From Flavobacterium agricola (GTDB lineage Bacteria; Bacteroidota; Bacteroidia; Flavobacteriales; Flavobacteriaceae), in NCBI RefSeq assembly GCF_025919725.1, contig NZ_CP081495.1, forward strand, positions 2,232,001 through 2,296,000: a DNA stretch of 64,000 bases, in the 5' to 3' direction. The first letter of the stretch is position 1, and each line of letters begins with the position of its first letter. Made by a program: the position numbers and the translations under genes. Positions 35,378 through 44,880 of this stretch are shown here, one piece after another. Under the pieces are notes generated by a model. It saw nothing but the letters and a program-made list of their open reading frames with translations, made no database searches and was not told the DNA's origin.

Positions 35378-38175
35378 ATGAAACATTTATCTTATGTACT
35401 GCTTTTTTTGGTAAGCAGTTTAACTTATGCTCAAAATGGCGTAATATCGGGTAAAATTACTGATCAAGATAGCCAGTTTTCGTTACCGGGTGCTACCTTA
35501 AAAATTGAAAATTCAAATCGTTATACCATTTCTGATCAGAACGGAAATTATGAGTTTTTAGATTTACCTCAAGGTACATATGCTGTAAAAATAGAATATA
35601 TAGGTTATTTACCTGTTGTAAAAGAAATACAATTAACAGATAATAAAACAGCAGTTGTTAATTTTGAATTAATTCCTGGATTTGAAGAACTAAACGAAAT
35701 TGTTATTATTGGTGATTATCTTCGCGGACAAGCAAAAGCTTTAAATCAGCAAAAAAACAGATCAAACATTTCTAACATTATTTCATCAGATCAGGTAGGA
35801 CGTTTTCCAGATGCTAATATTGGTGATGCATTAAAACGCGTTCCTGGAATTACGATGCAAAACGATCAAGGTGAAGCACGTAATATTATTATTCGTGGTT
35901 TATCTTCAGAATTAAATTCAGTTACCTTAAACGGCGACCGTATTCCTTCTGCCGAAGGCGACAACAGAAATATTCAGATGGATTTAATTCCTGCCGATAT
36001 GATTTCTTCTATCGAAGTGAACAAAACTTTAACACCAGATATGGATGCTGATGCCATTGGCGGATCGGTAAACTTAATTACCGCGCGGTACCTAATAAAG
36101 AACGTATTTCGTTAACGCTTTCTGGTGGTTATGCACCAATTCGCGAAAAAGGATTGTACAACGGTGCTTTTGTTTATGGTAACCGTTTTGCTGACAACAA
36201 ATTAGGAATTATTGCTTCGGGAACTTGGCAATCACAAAACTTCGGATCAGATAATGTTGAAGCAGTTTGGGATAAAGATGATGCAAACAATCCGTTTGTT
36301 TCTGAAATGGATATTCGTAAATACGATGTGCAACGCGTACGCCGCAGCTTTTCTTTAAGTTCGGATTATGTATTTAACGATAAAAATAGAATTGATTTTA
36401 CTGCCATGTACAATTGGCGTGATGACCGCGAAAATCGTTACCGCGTGCGTTACCGTGATATTGAAATGCAAGATGACGGAACGTACACAGGCGAAATTCG
36501 TCGTGAAACAAAAGGTGGGTTAGATAACAAACGCAACAAAAACAGACGTTTAGAAGATCAACGCGTGATGAACTTTTCTTTACGTGGTGAGCATTTGTTA
36601 ACATCTAAATTAGATATGGATTGGTCAGCATCTTATTCTAAAGCAAGTGAAGACCGTCCAAACGAACGTTATATGGATTTTAGAGAAAAAAATGTAACCT
36701 TAGCACAAGATATTGCAAACTCAAATTATCCGTTAGTTAACGCACAAATGGGCGAGCAACCTGAAGATTTTTCTTTCCGCTCGTTAACAGAAAATCACGA
36801 TTATACGCAAGAAGAAGAATTTGGTGCTAAATTAAACTTCCGTGTACCTTTAACGGTTATTGAAGATCAAAAAGGGCGTTTACGTTTTGGATTACGTTTA
36901 CGTTTAAAAGACAAAAAACGTGATAATATATTTTACGATTATTCACCATATTCTCCTTTTGGAAACTTAGCAGAAACGCCAAACGTATTTTACGGCGGAG
37001 AAAAGTTTAATCCAGGATCTAAATATGTACCAGGTTATTTTGTAAACAATAAATATTTAGGAGGTTTACAATTGGGTGATGCAAACTTGTTTGAAGCAAC
37101 TTTAGAACCATCAGAATTTTTATCTGCTAACTACAAAGCAAAAGAACAAATTAAGGCAGCTTACGTACGTTGGGATCAGGATTTAAGCGAAAATACAACC
37201 ATTATTGCTGGGGTTCGTGTAGAACATACTTCTATTAATTACACCGGTAATTATATTATGGATGAAGAAGATTTGATAGGATCAATCAACAACAAAAATA
37301 ATTATACCAACGTATTACCAAGCATAACTTTAAAACATAATTTTACTGATAATTTACTTTTACGTGCTGCAGTTACAACAAGCTTGGCAAGACCAAATTA
37401 CTACAGCTTGGCTCCGTATGTAAACGTAATTCAAGAAGATTCTGAAATTGCTGCCGGAAATCCGAATTTAAAAGCAACTTATGCAACCAATTACGATTTA
37501 ATGGTAGAAAACTATTTTGATAATATTGGTATTTTATCTGGAGGTGTTTTTTACAAAAACTTAGATAACTTTATTTACACTTACAATAACAATTTCTTTA
37601 CTGCTGCTGATTTTGATGCGCAGTTTCCGAATGTACAAAACCCAATTCCTGCAGATGAAAACTGGCAATTTAGACAGTCAAGAAACGGAGATAAAGTTAG
37701 CGTTTACGGATTTGAAGTTGCTTTTCAGCGTCAGCTAGATTTCATTCCAGTAAAATTCTTTAAACATTTTGGTTTGTATGCCAATTACACGTACACAAAA
37801 TCGAAAGCTAAAGGAATTACGAATGAAGATGGTGATGTACGTCATGGTTTGGGTTTACCACGCACTGCACCGCATATGGTTAACGGATCATTAGCTTGGG
37901 AAAACAATAAATTCTCAGCACGTATTTCGGCAAACTTTACTTCTAAATATTTAGATGAAATAGGAGGAAATGAGTTTGAAGACAGCTATTACGACAAACA
38001 ATTCTTTTTAGATTTTAACATGTCGTACAAGGTTTTACCAAAATGGCGTGTGTTTTTTGAAGCAACTAATTTAACAAACCAACCTTTACGTTATTACCAA
38101 GGTGATTCTAACCGTTTAAAACAATTAGAATATTATCAATCTCGCTTTAACTTAGGTATTAAATACGATTTTTAA
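35378..38175 (+). CDS. TonB-dependent receptor of the phytate/phosphate operon (frameshifted)
   Basis: Signal peptide (LLFLVSSLTYAQ), a carboxypeptidase-D regulatory-like domain (GKITDQDSQFSLPGATLKIE), a plug domain (VGRFPDANIGDALKRVPGI, IIIRGLSSELNSVTLNGDRIPSAEGDNR) and a large barrel ending RFNLGIKYDF. The reading frame breaks at the CC pair at 36081-36082: one further C gives ITRAVPNKERISLTLSGG and a 932-residue protein. The plug motifs with DADAIGGSVN resemble the TonB receptors that sit before phytases. It imports a phosphorylated ligand or its products, inferred from the two downstream phosphatases, 3 bases away. Confidence 0.9.
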
Positions 38176-38178
38176 AAC

Positions 38179-39174
38179 ATGAACAAATTCATAATTTCAT
38201 TATGTGTTGTTGTATGCCAATTTTATAATGCATCTGGACAAAAACGTCCAGATGCATTGTTTCATACAACAGCAGCAACAAGCAATCAAACAATTAAACC
38301 ATTAAAAAACGGTATTTCATTTTTAGCCATTGGCGATTTTGGACGCCATGGCGCTTATACACAAAAAGAAGTTGCTCGCGAAATGGGAGTCGTAGCCGAA
38401 ATTTTAGGTATTGATTTTGTGGTTTCTGTAGGCGATAACTTTTACCCAAACGGAGTACAAAGCACGCAAGATTACCAATGGATCTCGTCTTTCGAAAGCA
38501 TTTACACGCATCACGCTCTGCATGAGCCGTGGTACGTTGCTTTAGGTAATCACGATTATGCGGGTAACGCACAAGCGCAATTAGATTATTCTCAAATTTC
38601 TCGCCGTTGGGAAATGCCCGCACGTTATTTCGAAAAATTAATTGAAATTGATAACGGTAAGTTTTTGCAACTTTTAGTTTTAGACACCAATCCGTTTATA
38701 GATAAATACCAGCAGAATAAAGAAAAATATACCGGTATAGAAAAACAAAACACCAAAAAACAATTGCGTTGGTTAGAACAAAAACTAGCAAACAAAAACC
38801 CTGAAATTGTTTGGAAAATTGTTGTAGGGCATCATCCGTTATATTCGGGCGGAAAGCGCAAAACAAGTAAAGAAACGTTAGATATTGAAGCTGTTTTTGA
38901 ACCTATTTTAGAAAAACACCAAGTTGATGCATACATAACTGGTCATGAACATGATTTGCAAGTAATTCAAAAACCAAACAAAAAATTAATTCAGTTTTTA
39001 TCTGGTGCTGGCAGCGAACTGCGCGAAGCTGGTACAACAGAAGGAACCTTGTTTGCTGATTCTGTTCCTGGCTTTATGGCTTTTTCTTTAAACGACAAGC
39101 AATTAGATGTTTATGTAATAGAAGCCAAAACAAATACCTACCAAGTAATTTACTCACAAACATTAACCAAATGA
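38179..39174 (+). CDS. Secreted purple-acid-phosphatase-like metallophosphoesterase
   Basis: 331 residues with a signal peptide (to about residue 20, NASGQ). Metal ligands of the calcineurin-like fold follow in order: GDFG, GDNFYPNG, GNHDYAG, VVGHHPLYSGG, and ITGHEHDLQ. The Tyr in DNFY and the overall spacing match the mammalian tartrate-resistant acid phosphatase (TRAP) type rather than general phosphoesterases. Predicted to release phosphate from organic esters in the periplasm or outside. Overlaps the phytase gene start by 4 bases (ATGA), which signals translational coupling. Confidence 0.9.
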   Translation: MNKFIISLCVVVCQFYNASGQKRPDALFHTTAATSNQTIKPLKNGISFLAIGDFGRHGAYTQKEVAREMGVVAEILGIDFVVSVGDNFYPNGVQSTQDYQWISSFESIYTHHALHEPWYVALGNHDYAGNAQAQLDYSQISRRWEMPARYFEKLIEIDNGKFLQLLVLDTNPFIDKYQQNKEKYTGIEKQNTKKQLRWLEQKLANKNPEIVWKIVVGHHPLYSGGKRKTSKETLDIEAVFEPILEKHQVDAYITGHEHDLQVIQKPNKKLIQFLSGAGSELREAGTTEGTLFADSVPGFMAFSLNDKQLDVYVIEAKTNTYQVIYSQTLTK

Positions 39175-40219
39175 AAAAACTAATTTATATTACTTTAACT
39201 GCAGCTTGTTTAACCGCTTGCGGATCTAAATTGGCTCCAGTATCAAAAAATGCATTAAAACCAACGGTTGTAACACAACCAACACCGCATGATACAGATG
39301 ATCCGGCAATTTGGATTAATTACCAAAATCCCAACCAATCTTTAATTATTGGTACTGATAAAGAAGAAGCAACGGGCGGATTGTATGCGTACAATTTACA
39401 AGGAGAAATTGTAAACAAAGTTTATCCGTTAGATCGTCCAAATAATGTTGACGTAGCGTATGGCTTATTCGTTAACAACCAACCTACCGATATTGCTGTG
39501 GTTACCGAGCGTAAACAAAACACCATTCGCGTTTTTAGTTTGCCTGACTTAACTGCAATTGATAATGGCGGAATTGCTGTATTTGAAGATTCTGATTTTA
39601 AAGATCCAATGGGCATCGCGTTATATACCAATCCAAACAATAATAAAATTTACACTATTGTTGGGCGTAAAGATGGTGTTAATGGCGAATACTTATATCA
39701 ATATGAATTGGTAGCTGCTAACGGAACTGTTATGGCTAATTTGGTTCGTAAATTTGGTGCTTATTCTGGCGAAAAAGAAATTGAAGCTATTATGGTAGAT
39801 AACGAACTGGGTTTTGTGTATTACGCCGATGAAACTGTTGGTTTACGTAAATATTATGCAGATCCTGAAAAAGGAAATCAAGAACTGGCTTTTTTTGGTC
39901 AAAACGATTTTAAGCGCGATCACGAAGGAATTGCGTTGTACAAAACCTCACCAACAACGGGTTATATTTTAGTTTCTGACCAACAAGCTAATAATTTTGT
40001 GGTTTACCGCGCGAAGGTTTAGGCGGAGAACATCAGCATCAAATGATAGCAAAAATACCTGTTTCAACCATTGAATGTGATGGAGCAGATGCCGTAAATT
40101 TTAATTTCGGAGCACCTTTTGAAAACGGCTTGTTTGTTGCCATGAGCAACGGCAATGTTTTTCAGTTGTACGATTGGAATATCATTCAAGCTGAAATTGA
40201 TAAGCAACAAAAACTATAA
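39171..40219 (+). CDS. Beta-propeller phytase (3-phytase), lipoprotein, frameshifted
   Basis: Lipoprotein signal (TAACLTACGSK). Beta-propeller phytase marks: TPHDTDDPAIWINYQNPNQSL, LDRPNNVDVAYGL, TERKQNTIRVF, GKDGVNG-like GRKDGVNGEYLYQYEL, EAIMVDNELGFVYYADET and KRDHEGIALY. The calcium-binding acidic residues (DTDDPA, EKEIEA, DE) are present. The frame breaks at the CC pair 40007-40008; one further C gives FVVYPREGLGGEHQHQM and continues to the stop at 40217, in all 349 residues. It hydrolyses phytate (myo-inositol hexakisphosphate) at the cell surface. Confidence 0.92.
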
Positions 40220-40225
40220 ATAAAA

Positions 40226-40250
40226 AAAGCAGGTTAATAACCTGCTTTTT
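40226..40250. terminator. bidirectional intrinsic terminator
   Basis: AGCAGGTT pairs with AACCTGCT around a 4-base AT loop, A7 before and T7 after, between the convergent phytase and asnA genes. Confidence 0.9.
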
Positions 40251-40254
40251 TTAT

Positions 40255-41255
40255 TTATAGTAAATGAATGTTGTTTGTTGCTAAATCGGATCTAATTGCA
40301 TCGTCCCATAAGCTTACTTGTACTTCACCAATATGTTGTTTTTTTAGTAAAAACATAATTAAGCGCGATTGGCCAATACCGCCGCCAATGCTTAACGGAA
40401 TGGCATCGTTTACAATCATTTGGTGGTAGGTTAGCTGTAATTTGTTTTCTTGCCGCGTTCGGCTAATTGTTTTTGTAAAGCCAGTTTATCTACTCGAATG
40501 CCCATTGACGACAATTCAAAGCTTTGTTTTAAAACGGCATTCCAAACCAATAAATCACCGTTTAAGCCTTGTCCTAATTCAGTTTTGGTGCTCCAATCGT
40601 CATAATCAGCGGCACGGCCGTCATGTTGTTCTCCGGTAGAAAGTTTGCATCCGATTCCGATAATAAAAACCGCACCATATTTTTCGGTAATTAAATGTTC
40701 ACGGTTTTTAGGCGTTTCGTTTGGGTATAATTGGTACAATTCTTCAGCATGAATAAAAGTAATTTGTTTGGGTAAAACAGGAGGTAAGCTCGCGTTTTTT
40801 TCAAAAACTTGTTGTTCGGTTTGTAAAATAGCTTCGTAAATTTTTTGTACTGTGTTTTTTAAATACGCCAAGTTTCTGTCTGCTTCTGTAATTCGAATTT
40901 CCCAATCCCATTGGTCCACGAAAATGGAATGAATGGGAGAATAATCTTCATCCGGACGCAAAGCGCTCATGTTGGTTAAAATGCCTTCATGAGGCTGAAT
41001 ATCGTATTCTTTTAAGCGAATGCGTTTCCATTTTGCTAACGAATGTACCACAACTGCTTGCTTGTCTTGCATAGATTTTATCGGAAAACGCACTGCACGT
41101 TCCGTTCCGTTCAAATCGTCATTAATTCCTGTTCCATCTAAAACCATTAATGGCGATGAAACCGGAATTAAATTTAAATTATTACATAATTGACCTGAAA
41201 AAACGGTTTTAATAAATGCAATTTTTTGTTCGTTTTCTAACTGAATTCTACACAT
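40255..41255 (-). CDS. asnA: Aspartate--ammonia ligase (asparagine synthetase A), frameshifted
   Basis: ATP-dependent formation of asparagine from aspartate and ammonia. N-terminal IAFIKTVFSGQLCNNLNLIPVSSPLM, DGTGINDDLNGTERAVRF, HSLAKWKRIRL and VDQWDWE are typical of AsnA. The frame breaks at the TT pair at 40450-40451 (plus strand): one more base restores LAERGKENKLQLTYHQM, then GIGQSRLIMFLLKK and the end NNIHLL, giving 333 residues as expected. Transcription enters through an Asn-rich leader peptide and a terminator at 41281-41306, so expression appears to respond to Asn-tRNA charging. Confidence 0.93.
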
Positions 41256-41280
41256 AATGTTATTTGGGTTTAAAATGAAA

Positions 41281-41306
41281 AAAGGCTTCTCAATCGAGAA
41301 GCCTTT
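41281..41306 (-). terminator. attenuator terminator upstream of asnA
   Basis: On the minus strand AAAGGCTTCTC pairs with GAGAAGCCTTT (11 perfect bp, GATT loop), followed by TTTTTT-C-ATTTT. It lies 30 bases after the leader-peptide stop and 25 bases before the asnA ATG on the same strand, so it would end transcription before asnA unless prevented. Confidence 0.85.
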
Positions 41307-41375
41307 ACTTAATATTATATAGAAAAATGATTTTCTTACAAGTAATAACTTCCCGTTCGAATAGGATTATTCGAA
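41290..41375 (-). promoter_or_regulatory. asnA attenuator: protector and antiterminator pairings
   Basis: Minus-strand RNA, three exclusive pairings. 1:2, TTCGAATA (41375-41368) with TATTCGAA (41363-41356), 8 perfect bp, loop ATCC. 2:3, the 14 bases 41360-41347 with 41303-41290, 13 of 14 pairs including G-U, one A-A mismatch. 3:4, the terminator. Strand 1 is codons 14-17 of the leader peptide, three of them Asn. A ribosome stalled there would block 1:2, free strand 2 to form 2:3 and prevent the terminator; a ribosome reaching the stop would cover strand 2 and allow it. Confidence 0.75.
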
Positions 41376-41416
41376 TTATTATTAGTATTGAAGTTATTTG
41401 ATTTGTTAAAAATCAT
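41336..41416 (-). CDS. Asn-rich leader peptide of asnA (26 aa)
   Basis: Minus-strand ATG at 41416, stop at 41338-41336. Of 26 residues nine are Asn, at 4, 7, 8, 10, 12, 13, 14, 16 and 17; the tail is PIRTGSYYL. It lies between hflX and asnA on the asnA strand, with an intrinsic terminator directly downstream. Composition, position and alternative RNA pairings match a leader peptide for transcription attenuation. It probably has no function as a protein. Confidence 0.75.
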   Translation of the reverse strand: MIFNKSNNFNTNNNSNNPIRTGSYYL

Positions 41417-41441
41417 GTTCTGGTTTTATTTTTAATACTTG

Positions 41442-41475
41442 TAAATTTATGTAATTTTTGAATACGTTTGACAAA
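41442..41475 (-). promoter_or_regulatory. candidate promoter of the asnA leader
   Basis: On the minus strand TTTG (41475-41472), then after 22 bases TAAATTTA (41449-41442), one base off the TAnnTTTG minus-7 consensus, 25 bases before the leader ATG. Read-through from hflX could also enter, since no terminator separates it. Confidence 0.4.
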
Positions 41476-41489
41476 AAATATCAAAAAAG

Positions 41490-42737
41490 TTAATCTTCAT
41501 TTTCGTCATCTTCTTCTTCCATCTCAATAACATCTTCCCATTCTGGGTATAAAAAGTTGTTGTAAGGAAATCTAGAAATGTGAATTTCACGCACCAAATC
41601 GTAAACTTTATGTCTAAATTCATCAAAGTTTTCTTTGTTGGTTGCTGATATAAATAAAGCGTTATTCGATCCAACTTTTGCCATCCACGTTTCTTTCCAT
41701 TCTTCCAAGCTGTAATGTTTGGTGGTACGCTCAGTCATTAAATCATCTTCAGCAATAACTTCGTGCGTGTAGTTATCAATTTTATTAAAAACCATTATGG
41801 TTGGCTTATCGTCTGCTTCAATTTCTTTTAAAATTTGATTAACCGATGCAATATGATCTTCAAATTCAGGATGCGAAATATCTACCACATGCAATAAAAT
41901 ATCAGCTTCGCGAACTTCGTCTAACGTACTTTTAAAAGATTCTACCAATTGCGTTGGCAATTTTCTAATAAAACCTACGGTATCGGTAAGTAAAAAAGGT
42001 AGGTTTTTAATTACAACTTTTCTAACTGTGGTATCAAGCGTTGCAAACAATTTGTTTTCTACAAAAACATCACTTTTACCAATAGCATTCATTAAAGTTG
42101 ATTTACCCACGTTGGTATATCCTACTAATGCAACACGAACCATAGCGCCACGGTTACCGCGTTGTACGGCCATTTGGCGGTCAATGGTTGCTAATTTGTC
42201 TTTTAAAAGTGAAATACGATCACGAACAATACGACGGTCGGTTTCAATTTCGGTTTCACCCGGACCGCGCATTCCAATTCCACCACGTTGGCGTTCTAAG
42301 TGCGTCCACATGCCCGATAAACGCGGAAGTAAATATTGGTTTTGAGCCAATTCTACTTGCGTACGTGCGTACGATGTTTGTGCGCGTTGGGCAAAAATGT
42401 CTAAAATTAAGTTGGTACGGTCTAAAACTTTTACATCAATTAACTTAGATAAGTTTTTTTGCTGAGCAGGTGTTAATTCGTCATCAAAAATTACAGTTGT
42501 AATCTGATTTTCTTTAACAAACTCCATAATTTGTTCTAGCTTACCAGTACCAATAAAGGTTTTTGGATTGGGCTTGTCCATTTTTTGCATGAATCGTTTT
42601 TTAACTTCACCACCAGCGGTAATGGTTAAAAATTCTAACTCATCCAAATATTCATTTAATTTATCTTCAGGTTGATTTTGAGTTACAATACCAACAAGCA
42701 CTGTGCTTTCAAAATTAATTTCTTCTTTTTCTATCAT
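41490..42737 (-). CDS. hflX: Ribosome-associated GTPase HflX
   Basis: 415 residues. N-terminal HflX domain (KTFIGTGKLEQI, TVIFDDELTPAQQKNL), the linker RGGIGMRGPGETEIETDRR, and the GTPase domain: G1 GYTNVGKSTL, G3 DTVGFIRKLP, G4 NKID. C-terminal acidic tail (MEEEDDENED). HflX splits or rescues stalled ribosomes. It is located directly upstream of the asnA attenuator on the same strand. Confidence 0.95.
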   Translation of the reverse strand: MIEKEEINFESTVLVGIVTQNQPEDKLNEYLDELEFLTITAGGEVKKRFMQKMDKPNPKTFIGTGKLEQIMEFVKENQITTVIFDDELTPAQQKNLSKLIDVKVLDRTNLILDIFAQRAQTSYARTQVELAQNQYLLPRLSGMWTHLERQRGGIGMRGPGETEIETDRRIVRDRISLLKDKLATIDRQMAVQRGNRGAMVRVALVGYTNVGKSTLMNAIGKSDVFVENKLFATLDTTVRKVVIKNLPFLLTDTVGFIRKLPTQLVESFKSTLDEVREADILLHVVDISHPEFEDHIASVNQILKEIEADDKPTIMVFNKIDNYTHEVIAEDDLMTERTTKHYSLEEWKETWMAKVGSNNALFISATNKENFDEFRHKVYDLVREIHISRFPYNNFLYPEWEDVIEMEEEDDENED

Positions 42738-42753
42738 AGAATGTTATAAAGTG

Positions 42754-42761
42754 CAAAAATA
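42754..42761 (-). promoter_or_regulatory. minus-7 promoter element of hflX
   Basis: TATTTTTG on the minus strand, 16 bases before the hflX ATG. Confidence 0.5.
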
Positions 42762-42811
42762 CTAATATTTTTTATTTGATTTACAGCATTTACTGCTAAG
42801 TATTTAGCAAA

Positions 42812-42845
42812 GTAAAAAAGAAAGTTATAAAACCTTCTTTTTTAC
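42812..42845 (-). terminator. AT-rich terminator after the DUF5689 gene
   Basis: GTAAAAAAGAA pairs with TTCTTTTTTTAC around a small inner stem; a T run follows on the minus strand. Weaker than the other terminators here. Confidence 0.55.
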
Positions 42846-42853
42846 TTCATTTT

Positions 42854-44227
42854 TTATTTTTCAAATAAAATATTATCCAACTGAACCCCGGGTCTGGTTT
42901 CGGCAACCGATGCGTTAGATTGAAAATCGGCTTCATAAGCAAAAATTATATGTCCTTGTCCGCTAACTCCGTTAAACGTATAAACCCCAGAATCTGTAAA
43001 GCTTGATGCCCATCCGGTTCCGCTATGTGCTGAATAGGTAAATGCATCCGTAATATCAACCAAATTGGTTGTTGGGTTTTGCGCATCAAAGTTTAACGAA
43101 TAATAAACTTTTAATATAGGTTTGTTGTAATTATCCGGATTATAAGTTGGATTTGTGTAACGCGACATATAACCAAATAAGGATTGAAACGAAAGTTTGT
43201 TGAACTGATTAAAATCGTACGGCATTACAAAATAAGTTACTGTGTTACCTGTGTTTGCTGCTTTACGTGCTTGTAAAAAACGATTGCCATTAAACGTTCC
43301 AGGATACCAATCGTTGGTGCCTTCAACTTTTAAAATTTGATATTTGCTGGCATCAAAATTCTCAAAGTTTTCTATTTCTAATTCTTCTCTTGGGTTTGTA
43401 AATGCAACATCGTGCAGGGTTCTGATCATGAATTGATAACCGTTGTTGTATTTGGTTAAAACCCCACGAATTTTTCCGTTGCCAGTTGCAACCGGTGCCG
43501 ATGCAAAATTAGCAAATTCGCTAACACGAACAATTAAGGTATTACCTTGGCTGTCAATTATTGGATGATCTATTGCAGTTGCTCCGGCGTAAGTTTTTAA
43601 AGCTTCGTCAAAATAGGTATGTCCTAAAGATGCTTGTGTAAATTGTACTTGATCTATTTCAATAAGCTGATTTAAATATTGATCGTTTTTAGCTTGGTTT
43701 ATGTTTAATTTTTTGACCAATAAATTTTCATCTATTTTATCGCATCCGCGTACTACATATTGGTTTATGTACATGGGGTCAATTCTGCCAATTCTTGGTG
43801 CACCCGTAGCCGGCTGATAAACCAAACCAATATTTAGTCCGTTTGTAAAACTTGTTGCTCTTTCATAATTTAATCCGTTTAGTTTTACGTAAATTTTTCG
43901 CCCGGGCTCGTAATTAGCAAATAAACCACCGGCATCTAAAGACAAACTTATTCCTGCAGAATTATCAATTGAAACAACAGAAAGCGTTTTATAAAAATTT
44001 CCGCCTTCGTCGCTAGAAACTACATAGCCTTCAATAACTTCATCGGCTGTGCCGTCGTAAATGGTGTTTACACTACTTGCTTTACTACTTAAATCGGCAA
44101 AGGTTAATGTTGCGTTTGTGGTTGTGCAATCGCCATTTAAATCTGGAATGCCATAATTTGCATTATCCGAACAGCTAGCTCCAAATGCTACAGCAAATGC
44201 TGCTATATATTTTGATACGTTTTTCAT
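42854..44227 (-). CDS. DUF5689 domain lipoprotein
   Basis: 457 residues with a lipoprotein-type signal (AAFAVAFGASCSDN). The DUF5689 domain (about 30-280) has the OB-fold-like pattern VIEGYVVSSDEGGNFYKTLSVVSIDNSAGISLSL and RKIYVKLNGLNY; the C-terminal about 160 residues resemble a carbohydrate/jelly-roll-like domain with choice-of-anchor features (NFDASKYQILKVEGTNDWYPGTF). Encoded 2 bases after the 212-aa lipoprotein and in one operon with a TonB receptor. Likely a surface ligand-binding partner; ligand unknown. Confidence 0.85.
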   Translation of the reverse strand: MKNVSKYIAAFAVAFGASCSDNANYGIPDLNGDCTTTNATLTFADLSSKASSVNTIYDGTADEVIEGYVVSSDEGGNFYKTLSVVSIDNSAGISLSLDAGGLFANYEPGRKIYVKLNGLNYERATSFTNGLNIGLVYQPATGAPRIGRIDPMYINQYVVRGCDKIDENLLVKKLNINQAKNDQYLNQLIEIDQVQFTQASLGHTYFDEALKTYAGATAIDHPIIDSQGNTLIVRVSEFANFASAPVATGNGKIRGVLTKYNNGYQFMIRTLHDVAFTNPREELEIENFENFDASKYQILKVEGTNDWYPGTFNGNRFLQARKAANTGNTVTYFVMPYDFNQFNKLSFQSLFGYMSRYTNPTYNPDNYNKPILKVYYSLNFDAQNPTTNLVDITDAFTYSAHSGTGWASSFTDSGVYTFNGVSGQGHIIFAYEADFQSNASVAETRPGVQLDNILFEK

Positions 44228-44229
44228 AG

Positions 44230-44868
44230 CTAATTGATTATAAGTTTAATATTATCTACCTGTACGGTTGTTGATGCACCTCCGGTTTTAGCGCCTTTAT
44301 ATACTAACGCGATATACACAGTTTGTTTATTTGTTGATTCGTTTAAATAGTTCATGTTTTTAATACGAACAAACTCGTAATTTGGTGTTGCTGAAGGAAA
44401 ATTAAGCGAAATTGATGACCAAACAGCTTGATTTATGTTTGCTGCATCACCATCGAAATCTGTCGAATAATATACGTTTAAAGGAAATGTACCAACCGGA
44501 AAGGCTTGAGCTAAATCAAAGTTTAATGTTATGTTTTGATTGGCTTCTACTGGTGCTCCTGGTAAAATAAACCAAACGTTATCACTGGTATTTGCTTCGC
44601 TATAAAAAGATGAGAATTGCATGTATTTGTTGTTGCTAAAAGATCGCACACCCCAAACAGGTAAGTTAGTTGTATTGGTATTTATAACCCCAGAAATTGC
44701 CACCGGAACATCTTCTGAGCCACTTCCTGCCGTTTGATTGGTAAAATCTTCATTAAAAAAGGGATGTGTGAACGGTGGAATCTCAAAATCATCTGCATTA
44801 GTACAACTGCTTAACGTAATAACGCTCACGCTAAAAAGTAAAAATAAGTATTGAATATATTTTTTCAT
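44230..44868 (-). CDS. Surface lipoprotein of the DUF5689/TonB operon
   Basis: 212 residues, lipoprotein signal (LFSVSVITLSSCTNAD), then a single beta-sandwich-like domain (PFFNEDFTNQTAGSG ... VWGVRSFSNNKYMQFSSFYS ... VDNIKLIIN) that resembles the choice-of-anchor/DUF5017 type of Bacteroidota. The end VDNIKL parallels VQLDNILFEK at the end of the DUF5689 protein next door, so the two share a related C-terminal domain. It may help the receptor capture its ligand; function inferred from operon only. Confidence 0.8.
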   Translation of the reverse strand: MKKYIQYLFLLFSVSVITLSSCTNADDFEIPPFTHPFFNEDFTNQTAGSGSEDVPVAISGVINTNTTNLPVWGVRSFSNNKYMQFSSFYSEANTSDNVWFILPGAPVEANQNITLNFDLAQAFPVGTFPLNVYYSTDFDGDAANINQAVWSSISLNFPSATPNYEFVRIKNMNYLNESTNKQTVYIALVYKGAKTGGASTTVQVDNIKLIIN

Positions 44869-44880
44869 GATGCAATCGGA

